Shown: in pieces, positions 34,001 through 43,486 of the stretch
Layout: the number at the start of each line of letters is the position of its first letter
How positions within the stretch are numbered: position 1 is the stretch's first letter
Assembly: GCF_000524195.1 (NCBI RefSeq)
Contig: NW_020170426.1
Coordinates: 151,191-215,190, forward strand
Direction of reading: 5' to 3'
DNA: 64,000 bases
Source of the DNA: Echinococcus granulosus
Lineage: Eukaryota; Platyhelminthes; Cestoda; Cyclophyllidea; Taeniidae
Notes under the pieces: generated by a model
What the model saw: the letters and a program-made list of their open reading frames with translations, nothing else
Databases searched by the model: none
Told to the model about the DNA's origin: nothing
Made by a program: the position numbers and the translations under genes

Positions 34001-34313
34001 CGAAGTAGAAAACTCTACCAAATTTGGCAAACCTAATTTTATATTCCCACCACCCTATAACACTTCTCATGCCCCTGGAAAATTATCCCTCAATTCCAGC
34101 AGCAAGACAGGAGAGTGTCAAAGCTTGATGGGCGATTGTATGGCGAATAGGCAGTCTTCGTGTCTGAAAATGAAGACCGCGTTGCCAATTTGGGATGTGA
34201 AGGCCTCGACACCGCCTCTGCTGATGGTGCCGTCGTCCAGATCTCAATCCGATGAATCGTCTTTCGTCTCCTCACCTATCACTTCGTTGAATACGTCAGA
34301 AGCTGAGGTGTAG
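25077..34313 (+). CDS. Giant Cys-rich protein of unknown function (orphan ORF 3)
   Basis: One uninterrupted frame of 3,078 codons runs from ATG 25077 to the stop at 34313. An in-frame TAA lies at 25047, and an acceptor-like TTTTTAG at 25056-25062 falls just before the ATG. The N-terminal 130 residues look helical. The rest is low-complexity and rich in Ser, Pro, Arg, Lys and unusually Cys, often as PC, SPC, GC or CC pairs, up to about residue 1,600. After that Cys is rarer, returning in a Cys/Arg-rich block near residue 2,850. There is no signal peptide, so the Cys residues are probably intracellular: metal-binding or forming a cross-linked structure. Possible beta-like segments sit near residues 1,000 and 2,105. 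No domain recognised. It is by far the longest frame in the window and certainly coding. Confidence 0.82.
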   Translation: MINGKATRVGPNSTYNGTGEGIGMGDINAVLKSVKTRNTKLTSRSHLKALKKIRLILEDLTKALFKRVAIWSCKQLTQWKTCLNAPQNITEYLKSSGQNRGDWKISYFMVNVPLHAEIVQCINEGLLSDNDSDGELSNPDSKSMLHYSVAKRDIGHSSTVVSKTSKQIMNTRVIANVQSYGKNQHGAVDEVEINHSNSSRCGCNRSFTAVSHVQGPSSGRSDNCGTWGQMCSDPGRMANSGGGCSSGGQNATKCPSSCPIKSVNDISKETDINKIAASCIRRYTLEESKALATSSPMYRPNPCSPTQKSCDNMKPTASCPGEQMSTTPKMPGKKVEGQAELSLKPLSSPKCRQNYSRMRQNESVTADSSDGQCRRGLQSSSMCRPTKPQNDKCMRNSTESFDDFKSFCNPGYSQPSPPTNMQRNPANRKSGRHSPCRIAITGCERPVLPSYCPPRISNPEIDSRDRFSRRRTDYGVCGDMSKSTSRFLNTGEDGECGGSSQRLTGGEKMNRDCCQQSSRYPISPSPKWNNTTAKDVSCDCLKGNRPQDSRNEDQELRYGDDSCQKNPGGYSFKIKYTEVEEADSPSTPDASDDDCLGKPNQLQVRDRNRHSPNECSCKSPCKTPSNSQHASCKYSVEDYSRDDDEVGYQGCENFDGDTGACPDDYYGNDSSVPPFLQDESSCGRIRASKHTYEDPSAIMMQRYQQNYMSCSPDFAEFSRSPHQPQQRYMEENRGCMHQMWSDMERSPNWHGNTKNSERARCMSRAHSEECPSPYPVCKKSCGIRRKRSRKRCVSRRQPTQKCSGRPRKVVKLSRRASMELERRYAAQVPRSESSLACEAARNKRRYSPPDSCREDAIVSGENKKCLCRSSSRCVMVNPCYRNNRAALLRRKFNAAKIEEEGDPCCCVMLFRSTPVQGNDFSPGQFSESCEEREGGAFNCCMNGEQVERDPCRKPKSPCSRSPIPLNGCQPRERDTEAKKNSCRSNTPCLNIDLKGKKIMLRKFENTTNCASSELTLPENMCGKNSANNDISIALGDKTIIIKNPDSNDQVCFESKYGQWAPDSCSQSGSSCVDSVVSRHMGCTKQHRQKSPCKRKCGSAAVRKRSTPLKTCSLRETSTCERSAGIKPSVCQPSVCVALDFVPDVQEPPPKEPLNKLCTPTKSIQTKKSPGFCPCTQISNGAMPCSKRPTKVNSPPASSPQSGSLRTTPIRQWNTPPTCHPGSVGNSNSRSKSPGGYNSTPCYQPYRATAQNASADGGQRGGCKPSGCSKVSEASGEPSKKTAPTQTTKEEESKEGDKKEKCTQCAKKRSFFARMCDKFKKKCAKANAQNQTDEEVKDDDSDDTDTGDGSKCMPVNDTTSCSLRFNETRSYNCSACSTSRCVSNQSHSFMDFTDDPTTNLQLTMRSWNNTASEPHSGVPAFVQHPLINSRGWCKSERVYHKTGRRQCRADYRMRTCPTGMWQNNLCARSHSFAPDMSVKCCSVDSKALVTKCLCKEVNLGVPSCKKPTMRIRKERNFKLNGVCFCSKYGYPNKGYYFPLLAFGHSIEDNSDQVIGPKRLRNYHRFAQCPCYRSYIRQFPYHGGKVSPERGDRDYEKEDRMKAIEKSKNSNNFSSGMNEFDCCAKSMGNGGPTTEGGKTASSQCFTRNSSSHFLHEPTIKPPHQGSASTKNTCDDLKRLDRPLFQTINRPCYEVLALFKRPLAKNHKNELMIHEPQKSKYLDSHYQPALRKVRTDPSTVKSKNVNTSSRWPRISTPYKKGSHTLPNGRTIENLGEVDNRRFSATKSTDEFTCSRVESALLSPLNKTCGYVEVRPICKQPVVIKSSVKSKSGLDVPFYAKNWSQSMPKFQPSPVRSSSFMMPYGNTLSAKPAFLPRNSAPSLQTRRSYGQVPPSICSKASFNNMCPHHCRVSFDSKPVNPPYESMGCGNYPRGANYPTGFSKMSERIMPPVPCQRAYSLEIAKMHNGPTEVNKLKSAVVPKGKDQVPKPWQGSEKASAIKVPEASLTPRVMNASPLRSSSNSFGFPSPHENAKIQSIKAVIQAPKMPKYTFARCQNDRLLPDSRFAVISPSLHHKASIMTNGYEANENTEVEPLTPMGQKKGEKIPLQYSFQVEGRRIHVKVDKEGVFHVQEVGKPPSPPPSVNVVKSGEKLRPNTNGVNGERSTSLGSSIKATDKAREIQSQPSSSAQLESESSGKSIGVNGTPNKCSISRSKNSPIHEILRRSIRSLSGKLTPRFSCQANQQMGNSHTVIEEEKMSGSDCEFWVPLTASEIPFQTDSKRITSKIFSTNSQLKMHNTSEESMIPCNQNDHQAILDHCRGTRRRTSTTSSQMLFRGVGTAVGSSYTDALPIVSSTKSHRSKKKKRVYANAESENVNKPVSYTHYSNYKSGDCVQKRGSWADERDCIVEDFDSYPKTKNSTLFTYDCQSDSETSIGISASMNMGKQLRLQAGYMDSAKPATPYHHFSLLGFSGGEEDSTRPHVEKQHAPIIRSNSAPLFLRKKTLSNHLFSNQGTPEPALSNSDTDNIMETPFNEDYCDLQEGTEAQAQADLTNRNNSAREEGRITTRKVSNRKIYSEEFLQQCSNFSNQNNYFKSHHEQVTHPQLTTLRSPRLLPPLNDSLVCGDVKKIVSVGSQLSNEKEKNVTMFPVEIDKDDTSLRNDGNSTESVKEKSSDSETEDPSPMSTTLTLLLEGLCGTGGGAMDSRVSTRSEPQRFNTKCKKRPCVNENVRCASKPTTNGQNKGEGKRVETSAHNCLKFKENKSFLLRKRQNCNHTSVRCMACLKKQQKQTLAKPEIHFFAKGILKHPFRKARRKDKRSPKDTIFKKSSKGSPRSETKKRRRGHLTKPSGDRCCCASLSRRWRSSSRHKTRSHASSCCNRMASFGIDTDGYGPNTSTECYTFQLVEPSVSIEQPSPDFSRCKYDPLMHQSRLFRQCSDVSVAPRSASLSQYSRKHFVSASSPKSRSVSMPTAEENEDDGEVENSTKFGKPNFIFPPPYNTSHAPGKLSLNSSSKTGECQSLMGDCMANRQSSCLKMKTALPIWDVKASTPPLLMVPSSRSQSDESSFVSSPITSLNTSEAEV

Positions 34314-36059
34314 CTCCGGAGTCAGAAACCACTGTTCACCTCTGCACACAATGGATGTAAAAGACCGGCGATGGAGGCTCTGCGGATGCCGAGAGTAGCA
34401 AGTCAAACAAAAATCCACTATGAAAACTAATTTGCCAGTAGCCGCTGCGATTTTGAATCGTCTGAATGGGTTGCGAACACAAATCAACAGCAAAAAATTC
34501 TACCTCGATTTGGGAGCATAAAACGCGAATTTGAAGCACAAAAAGAGGGAAACGCCACAGCAACACTGGACATTGATACAAAGATGCTCAAGCAAAGCCA
34601 CTGGAATAATTCAGATCCATTCTACTCAATCCTGCTTTTGTTGTTGGGCGCGCACGACCTCTGAGACACTACTTGCAAGCTCCAAGCTCAAGAGAATGAG
34701 GACGTAGGCGAATGACAAAAATGTTCTTTCTCCCCGCCATGCACAGAGATGCTGACATCAATCACACCAACCTTCATCAGTTTGCCTCCTTTGATTTGGA
34801 AATTATAAATCACTTGTCTATCTTTGTCAGTTACTGACCCTCTATTAAATTGAGTTTTTTTTATCATTTGCCTTGTCCATGACATTAACACACATGCCAG
34901 AACGATCGAGGCTACTCACCAAACGAATAGGCTACCTAGTTGTCTAATTCACCCCTGACAGGCCACCTGAAACGCGAGGATCTACCTTTTTTTATTTAAC
35001 CTGTGATGACAAATTAGATAGGTGCAGTAACACACCTTAGCCAGTTGACGTCTATTGACATTTACTTTGGGCCTAGTTGACGAACGAAAGCAGCGCCGAT
35101 AAAAAAAGGCCCGTTTACGAAAACACACGGACGCTACCAGGGCCATCATCAAAGCGTGGCACGACTGAGATGAAACGCAACAGCACCTCATGCAAATAAA
35201 ACAGATGCAAACCCAGTGATCCTCCAAAAAGCGGCAACTACGGTCGGAGCGTCCACATCCCCGATAAGACAGGCCAATGTGGAGTGCCACATCGTGGAGT
35301 CCCGAGCCAGCAGTGTGGAGAGACGACTACGACAAATTCACCTGAGACACGACCTTACGCAGCGAGACGGTTTACGAGCCCGCAAACCAACTGGCCGATA
35401 TCGTCCGCTGAGTCAGCCCAAGGCCCTGTAAAACAAGCCAATGACTGAGACCGAGGCAACTCCAAATTTGCCACTTCGCACTGAATTCGCAAACCAAATC
35501 ATTCCAACTGACAACAGTAGGACCACCGTGGCCTACCTCAAACTGGCGCCCGTGGCACTCACGGACGTTGCCCAGGGAATGCAAGAAGCCGACCCGGCAT
35601 GTGTTACCAACCCACGTAGGACTAATGGAGAGAAAATGTGCACCAACGCTGGCATCTTTACTTTTTAAACATTGTCTCGTTGCGGAATTCTTGTTTCTAG
35701 AAAAATCAGTGGATGGGGTATAAATCTCGCAGCACAGAGACATGCCAAGACACTTGCGCATACACGCAGATGCGCTGTGCTCACACATACAAAAAGAGGT
35801 GGAGTGACACTTGACAAAGGGAGGTGACAGATTTGGGAGAGCAGAAAGGGGTTACAGATGAGGAGGTTGGTCACCACCACGGTCGTCCACGGTGTTGAGT
35901 GTAGGGCGTAGATACGCAAACACAGAGATGAATTTATGCCGGAAAGTAGACATTTTCCCAACATACATCACGTTGAAAATAATGAGGTGATAATGAGGGG
36001 CTAGGGCAGAGGGGATAAATTGCAAGTGGATATGGGGGATGGAGGACGAAAGAGGAAAT
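34314..36059. other. Convergent 3' flanks of orphan ORF 3 and importin-5
   Basis: Plus-strand AATAAA lies at 35195-35200, 882 nt after the ORF 3 stop. A minus-strand AATAAA lies at about 34991-34996, roughly 1.06 kb after the importin-5 stop. If both are used, the two 3' UTRs overlap. The section 35200-35680 is GC-richer and has open frames on both strands without recognisable products. No gene is supported. Confidence 0.4.
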
Positions 36060-39000
36060 CTAACTGAGACATTCAATAACAGCTTGTTTTTCCTTTTCCG
36101 GTAGCTGTGCCATACAGGCTTCATAGACCACCGAATTAGCCTGAAAGGACGTTAAAATCATCGAAAGAGATCATCATCAAAGGAATTAGCACAATTAAAA
36201 AAGGCAACGAACCTGAATGAGCCGAAGGATGGAAACACAGCGATCGTAGACGGAAGGGGTTCCAGGAGTGGATTTTGCGCCGTTCACCTGCTTATCCCCG
36301 GCTCCACTGGCGGCCGAAGCACTAGCACTTCCCTCCTCCTCATCAGGGCGAAAGAGACTCTTTTCCGAGAAGACACGTGCGATGGCAGCGACAATACGCG
36401 GCAGATTGGTGTTGGTGGGTCCACCAAGAACGGCTGAGTTGTTGGCTTCCACGAGATCACACAGGTATCCGTAGACGTGATCGGTTTCCTCACCGTCTTC
36501 CCAAATCGGCAGCCACGTGAGCCAACGCACAATCAGCGCATTCAGGTCCGTTAGCCCGGCCGGGATCAGACACTCCGTACGGTACTTCATTATCTACATG
36601 TATAAAAACAATTAAGATAAATATCGCGGGAAAGATTGAAGTAAGGGCTATAGGAAAAAGCATTCCAACGAGACAAGCAACAAAGGCTTGAGACGTCGCA
36701 AGGGAGAATACCCAAATGCCAATATCAAAAAAGCCTGACATATTAATAACTTTCGAAAGTAGAAAAAAGACAGTAATTCCGTCGTTTGATTATTAGCAAG
36801 TAATGCGTGCAAATTCAAAAGCGCTTAAGTGAATAAGCCACGCGTATTTACACTCACGTGCATGTAATGTGGGAGTCCAATGGCAAAGACAGATGCCGCA
36901 CGCCAATCTAAACAAGTCACATTCGCATTTATCAGGGAACCCAAATTGCACAATGCTCTCGACTCTACTAACCTTATTTTTGTAAACCTCGGTCACTTGT
37001 TGAGTTAACATTCTTCTGGTTCGATCACAAAAGTATGAAATTATCTAGTTAAGCTTAGCCACCTGAATGGAGATGACTGACCACCCTACACGCGAATAAT
37101 CACACGCATTTGTCGGGTGGTTGGCGTGAACAGGATACTGAAAACAATAGAGCCGCCTCTTCACGCTCTCTAAAGTACACAAACGCTGCCTAGCTGTCGG
37201 CCAAAATTCAGCTATTAAACCAGTTAGCTACTCACAACTATTTCACAATGCATAGTAAATCGGGTCTAAAAATTCCGTTGATCCACCTTTGTCATAGAGG
37301 ACACCGCGTTTTCTCGGCACAAATTGTTTTCATCGCTGGCAGAGTCGGGTGATTCGATGATCTGCATCAGCGGTGGCACGAAATCTGTCAAAGTTGCAGT
37401 GTAATCAGGTCCGCCGTACATGGCCATCACACCAATACCATAGATAGCCATCTGTCTGATGTCATTCTGCCGGTGCATGATTGCCCTCGCGAAAGCCGGG
37501 ATGAAGAAATCTTTCATGCTAAAGGACTGGGGGCCGGCGTGTTCAATTAAATCGGCGCAGAAGCAAAGACCCCACTGCATATCTGACCATGGACGATTGG
37601 GCTCCTACAATGTATTTCAAGCACTGTTAGTTAATTACGGGAAGGAAAACCGTGACTGATTCAATTCACCAATTAAACTAAATAGAGTAAAAGTGGGTTA
37701 ATTACGGCGAAGTTAATAGTGTGTTCTTACGCCCACGACATAACTAAATGTGGGTGATTTAAAAATTAACCTACGAGAAGTTTCACAACGTGAACCATGA
37801 GCTGCTGGAAAAGGGGAAGGGCGTCTGTCTTGTAGGTTGAAAAGATTGCCCGCATAACTTCGCACATCTTGGAGAGAACATACTCGTCCTCGTCCTTTTC
37901 GTTTAGGATCCTCTCCTCCTCCTGTTCATCGTAATCCTCGTCCTACATGCAACAGACCATGGGAGTTTAAGACGAAATCAACCCCTCGGCATATAATTCT
38001 TATGAATTGACATGAACCTAATGAGGTTTTTTCGTTTTTTCGCAGTCCTCGTGGCGAAATTAGTTTTAGTGATATGAGATAAAATGTCATAAACGGTTCA
38101 AGTATCAGGGAGCAAATTCACGATGAGAAACATAAAACTTAAGCAATGAGCATTACGACAAGCAAGCTTTTAATCGTAAATGGGAAGTAAAACCGGTTGT
38201 TCTGGGCTGCTAAATGAAGATCTATCAACCTGGGAAGTGTTTTTTCATGAAAATAGATGAAGACTTGTTTTAAATGAACACCAAAAAGCGTGGTTTGAGT
38301 CAACATTGAAAATTTTGGTCATATTTAGCAGAGGTACTAACCTGTCGCTTGGCAGCTCGTTCTTCGTCCTTTTCGAAATGTTCATGGAAGAAACGGTCGA
38401 GAAGCCGATGGATCTCAGTCATGCGTTCATAGTTGAGATAACCGACACCAAGACGCTCGATACAACTTGCAAGAGCCTCCAAATGGTCAGCAACCAAGTC
38501 ACGCTCGGGTTCTGTGGAAATGGCCTCCATAAGTTTGGTGAACACCTTATCCCAAGCACTAGCCACAATATCTGGCCGCGTCTTTTTCATACTGTCCATC
38601 AAATAGGGCATTATTTCGGACGCCGCGCTACGGATCTAAGGCATTAACATTGGTAAAGAAACAAGTTGATTCATTTAATGGCGGATAGCGAGACAAGTAA
38701 AGTACATGTTTATGAAAATAATTGCTATTAGGCCTAAACTAACCAGAACTCAGCCAATACACGAACTGATATGCTTTATGTGACGAATGAAGAGAACTAA
38801 AAATAGATTACTTACAAATAATAACCACTTTACAACCGTGATCATTTCAGGTGGTATAGCACGCATACCTCATCATTGAGACATAAATTCAGCATCGGCA
38901 GCATAGTGTTGAGAACGTCTTCGCAGTAGGGTGCAAAGCTCTCTTTCAGCTCTCGAGCGTAGCACACAAGCATCTGGCAAGCAGTCGCCTTGTCTTCAAG

Positions 39001-41726
39001 AATACTAGTTCTTATGGCACAGTTTTGATCCTCACCGATAGATAGGATCTGCCAAGATTCGGGATCAAAGCTCTCCGCTTCCTCGTTATCAAGAACACAA
39101 ACTTTGGGAGCCATTCGTGCTGTCCTCAAAACCTGTGGCATAACCATAGGGAGGAAGGGTTCGAAAGAGCGACCAAGGAGTTTGCAGATACGCGCCCACG
39201 CGGTGATGATATAGTTTACTTGCGGGTCATCATCATCAAACTGCTCATCTGCTGAAGCGTCCCCAGTTCCTTCTGCCGCAGTGCCCACCTGGGTCTTCAT
39301 GAAGAGGGACATAATTGAACTGGCATCTTGCATGAACTTTTCCTTCCCCACTGCCAGCACAATCAAACTGATGCATTCAATTGTTTTGCCGCGTAGAAGT
39401 CGCAAATCTGGGTGAACTGCGTTCTCCATTATGTACTTTAGACCGGGCATGAAGCTGAAACAACAGCGTGTTGTGAACAGTCCCGTGATTTCGCAAAAAA
39501 TTAACCCACTGCTTTTGAAATGAAGTAGAAATGAATAATGAGAACCGGACTTACCGATCGTAGTACGGAGCGAAATTCTCACCAGCAGCGTCAGCCACAG
39601 CGGCAATTGAAGTGACGGTTTGCAAGAGAACGAGTTTGTGCCCTTTTTCAACCATTTCCTGGAACTTAGCCGTCATCACCTCCTCCAACTTCTTCACGAG
39701 GTCATCCAGATACTGAATTAGCATACCCTAAGAAGGGGAGTCGGAGAAAACTAGTGTTCAAATTTTAGCATGAAGAGTGAAACGATGGGATAGCTTAGAC
39801 AAACTTACCTTGTGTGATGTTTCACAGCAGTTTACAAGTGCAGCACCAGCATTTGCCTGTACACGGGGAACTTCATCATCAAGAACGTGGAGAATGGCGG
39901 GAATAATCGCCGAATGATAATTCTTATGCAGTTTCGGTCCAAAATCAGCAGCCATTTGACCAATCGCATTGCAAGCTGCATAGCGCACACGTGGATGCGG
40001 GTCTGCCATACGCGGAACGACTGCCTGAATGATTGAGCCCAGCATTCCCTCCATTTGCTTATGACATCCCTCACCACAAGCTGAGACGGCCATCAGACCA
40101 GCATGGCGCTTCTTCCAATCAGCTGTGGAAGAAAATTCGGGAGTTTAGATGAGAAGGGAGAGTACTGGAAATGAAATTAAGTAACTCACGATCTTGCAGC
40201 ATGACTGGCACAGTTTGAGTGATCTCATCCAATACGGCCTGAGAACCCATGGCGCACGCGAAACGATCCAGAGCCATTTCAGCGGTAATTGCATTGCTAT
40301 CCTCCTCATCCTCTTCTGGAGAATCCGCGGTAGCCCAATCAAGATCCTCCTCCAACTCTGTCATCATCTGCAACAGTGTCCTGACAAGCGGTTTTATCAT
40401 ATCCTTGCCAGCTTTGCGTACACTGGAGGGAATATTCTCGGATAGGGTTACTATCACCTCCAAGGCGATATGACGTATTGGATCAGCCAAATCGTTGTTG
40501 CAAAGCACCTGTTGATAAAAATGTTTAATGAATCACTTTAAGCATTTTCTTTATACAGGTAAAGGGCGAAGTTACCTTGTAGCACAATTCCAGTGTAGGC
40601 AGGAGGAAGGGGCGGAGGTATTTAGGCGCTGCATCGGCCATTTCTGCCAGACATTTCAACATTGTGTCGTCTTCGGAGTCGGATTCAAGGTTAGCAGCAA
40701 CTGCCTGCAAGCGTAAATTAAGGCATTAACGTTCATTTACCCAGAACACTAACAAAGCTAAGTGTGCATTTCCCCAGAAAGTTTTAACAGCTACGCGTAA
40801 CAACGCAGCCAGACACACTTTTCACAAATGCAACTACGACAAATGTCCTTTTCCACTCCTAAAAAGTGGCACAAAGTGTCCAAACGTACTTATCTAATTG
40901 AAATGGAAATTACCATAAGAGCGGGTTCGACGAGATCTTTAAGGGCGTGTTGGATAGAGTTTTCGGTGGAATTCTGCACAAGAAATGCAGATAGAGCACG
41001 GAAGCCGGCTTCACGGACATTGGGAGAAGCATCATGTAGAGCCTGGTTGAGCATATGACCAATGTCTGGCATCAGAGGAGTGGGGTCAGGGCCGAATACG
41101 GCGGGTACGATCGCAAAGAGATGACAAGCAACTTCACGAAGGCCCGGATCAGACGACTTGAAACATTCAAAAATAAATGGCTGGAATTCAGTCCATTGGC
41201 AAACATTGTCATCACCTATTAGGTAGAGGAAAATTCATATACCCATTTACCAGCACTGAAGAGCAAAGCACCCACACAAATAAGTTACCGAAATGTTCTC
41301 GAACCAGTTCAGCTGCAACGTCAGCTATTTTTCGACGCATCAATTCCACCGGTTCGTTAACGATCGACACAAGGAGCTGCTGCCTGATTCCATTCTTAGT
41401 TTCTTCCGGAAGAGAACCAAAAGCTTCCTCACAGTCTCCCATTAAAAGACGGCGACAAAGAACAGCGGCCAAAGTCCGTGGCTTAAAAAACAAGACAAAA
41501 ACTCTTTAAAAATAAGCGGTCACAACGGAACAGGGTACAAGTAGTCAAAGAAGCCAAGTTATCTACTCACGACAGGTGCTAAGGTAGTATCGGTCATGGA
41601 TTGAAGGAAAAGACTGAGCCGATCCGTGGCGGGAATACCGCCAAGGGTGTTTTCAGCCTCAGTTCGAATATCATGATCAGGGCTTTGAAGGCGCTCCAAC
41701 AGATTTTTGAAAGATGCCAGATCCAT
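36060..41726 (-). CDS. IPO5: Importin-5 (karyopherin beta-3, RanBP5)
   Basis: IPO5 is a HEAT-repeat nuclear import receptor that carries ribosomal proteins and histones and releases them on binding Ran-GTP. Thirteen exons, in coding order: 41571-41726, 41289-41481, 40914-41215, 40576-40704, 40190-40508, 39809-40122, 39555-39727, 38869-39454, 38342-38635, 37775-37942, 37287-37604, 36213-36593 and 36060-36140. All junctions are GT-AG and in phase, giving 1,137 aa (human 1,097). Matches run along the whole protein: [15 protein letters not shown] [56 protein letters not shown] split here by family variation, [37 protein letters not shown] and [10 protein letters not shown]. Acidic loops typical of the family are kept. 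An extra Ser/Ala/Gly-rich insertion lies near the C-terminus (exon 12). The start [17 protein letters not shown] fits the first HEAT helix. Confidence 0.97.
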
Positions 41727-43192
41727 TTTGACTGATGGTGATTCTTCTTTTCAAACCGAGAAAATAACAAAGAATTGAGGACGTAGGTTCACTTGACGGA
41801 AATTGAGGCAAAAAAGTCATAACAACTAACAAATACCAGCCTTACAAAAAACAAGGTAAACATCAGTGCCTACAAGCATGGACAATTAAACCTTGTGTAC
41901 AGGATATCACACTTAGCATATGGAAAAACAGCGCATTTTGTTCACAAAAAAATGCAGCAAAAGAACGACAGATATGGAGTCCACGAGATTGAAAAAGGGC
42001 CCGATTAAGCACAGACTACAGAGATGTCAACAATCTACCAAGCCTAATTTTCCAACCTAGCTACAAATGCAGATAGAAAAGGCCAGAGGGGAGCTGACGG
42101 CCACACATACATGTCAAATCAGGGAAAGTAGCTGCTGGTTAAAACAAAGCCATTAGCTAGAGTAGTTAGATAAAAACTTAAAAAGCGTAACTTTATTAAT
42201 TGTGTGGTTTGCGTGAACCTTATATATAATTAATTTGTTGCAAAAAACAGAGTTTTTTACCGTGTTTAAACACCTAATTTTTTTCCAAATCTGGCAGCAT
42301 TTAATAACTTATGTAAATCAAATATTCACTTCTATGCAAGGAAACAAGTCTATAAATAATATTAGGAGTGAACTACAGGCAATAAAATAATTTAGGAGTG
42401 ACCTAAGGACTGCTGTTCATGAATGGATGAAAGTATTTGGGATGCGGAATACTATAGAGGATACGCTAGCATTGCTCAAAAAAAATTGTCCGCATCATTG
42501 CTTTGCTTAACAGAAGTTCATAAATTTTTTCGGTGAGCTTGCAATCCACACTGGAATCATCTCGCCTATAAACATCGTTCCCAACTTATTGGCTATTCAG
42601 AAATGGGTCTAGATAATAAACATACAACATGGGAACCAATGAATCAAGAGTTCACACTGTGAGTCTCTTGTTTAAACTTCTAGAGTTCGGTAAAATTATT
42701 GTCATCGTGTATGAGTTTACTGTGGTGATACGAGGACCAGAAATTTCGCAAGAATTTCACCATAGCAGTGGCTGTAGAGGACGTCCATCCATCAGTGGTT
42801 GTTCTTATGGTCACACAATATTGCAAAACTGTAGCCACAGTCTTAAACAAAAAGGTGGTCATCAAGGTAATGCGCTTATTTTGGAGCGTTGATGGAGTGA
42901 GCAATGAAATGTTGCATCTCAGCCGGCACCGCCCTCTGTACTTCCTTCATCAGAATTTCCGGGTCATGGCATTCACCCCCCGAATTTGCACTGTTCTCTC
43001 CCTTCCTCTGTCGTAATAGCATTGATGAACATTCATTAGCGTGAATCTCCGGTGGTGATACTGATCTCTTCTAAAGGCCAAAAAAATGCGAATAAGTGGG
43101 CGCATGAATTGATTCTGACCAATGTGAGTAGAAGGAAGTTCCTAGCACGAGTATATTAGTTATAAGCTTGGTTTCCTGGTGGTATGATAGCC
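41727..43192. other. Intergenic region upstream of IPO5
   Basis: An AT-rich stretch, especially 42170-42400, between the IPO5 start and the last exon of the channel gene, both on the minus strand. It probably holds the IPO5 promoter and 5' UTR plus the channel 3' UTR. Short frames on either strand around 42629-43016 have no recognisable product. Confidence 0.5.
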
Positions 43193-43486
43193 TCAACTAT
43201 ATCTAACCTGACCATCAGTCCCCTTCTGATGGGGGTGGGCGTCAGTAATTTGACTTTCACCTCGAGCTGGGCAGACTTGAGATTCCGGCTGTCTTTGCAA
43301 GCGAGTTAACATATTCTCAACATAACGACTGAGAGGTATCCGCGCGTTGCTGGTGTGATGAGTCGGACTCTCTTCCACCGCCTCTGCATCTTGTGTTGGA
43401 GGGGAAAGTTTGGATGTGGCGTTCTCGGCATTTTTGGTGTGGGAAGGGACGGTTTGCACGTTGTCACCAACAATGCTACCCGTGTC
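43193..43486 (-). CDS. Last exon (cytoplasmic tail) of the DEG/ENaC gene
   Basis: A 98-codon open frame starts after an AG acceptor at 43487-43488 and is in phase 0 with the GAG|GTAAGC donor at 44516/44515. It encodes a hydrophilic Ser/Pro/Gln-rich tail. If the donor is not used, the preceding exon reads on for only two codons (Val, Ser) and stops, giving a tail about 96 residues shorter. It is listed separately because the link is by phase only. Confidence 0.65.
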   Translation of the reverse strand, partial: DTGSIVGDNVQTVPSHTKNAENATSKLSPPTQDAEAVEESPTHHTSNARIPLSRYVENMLTRLQRQPESQVCPARGESQITDAHPHQKGTDGQVRYS

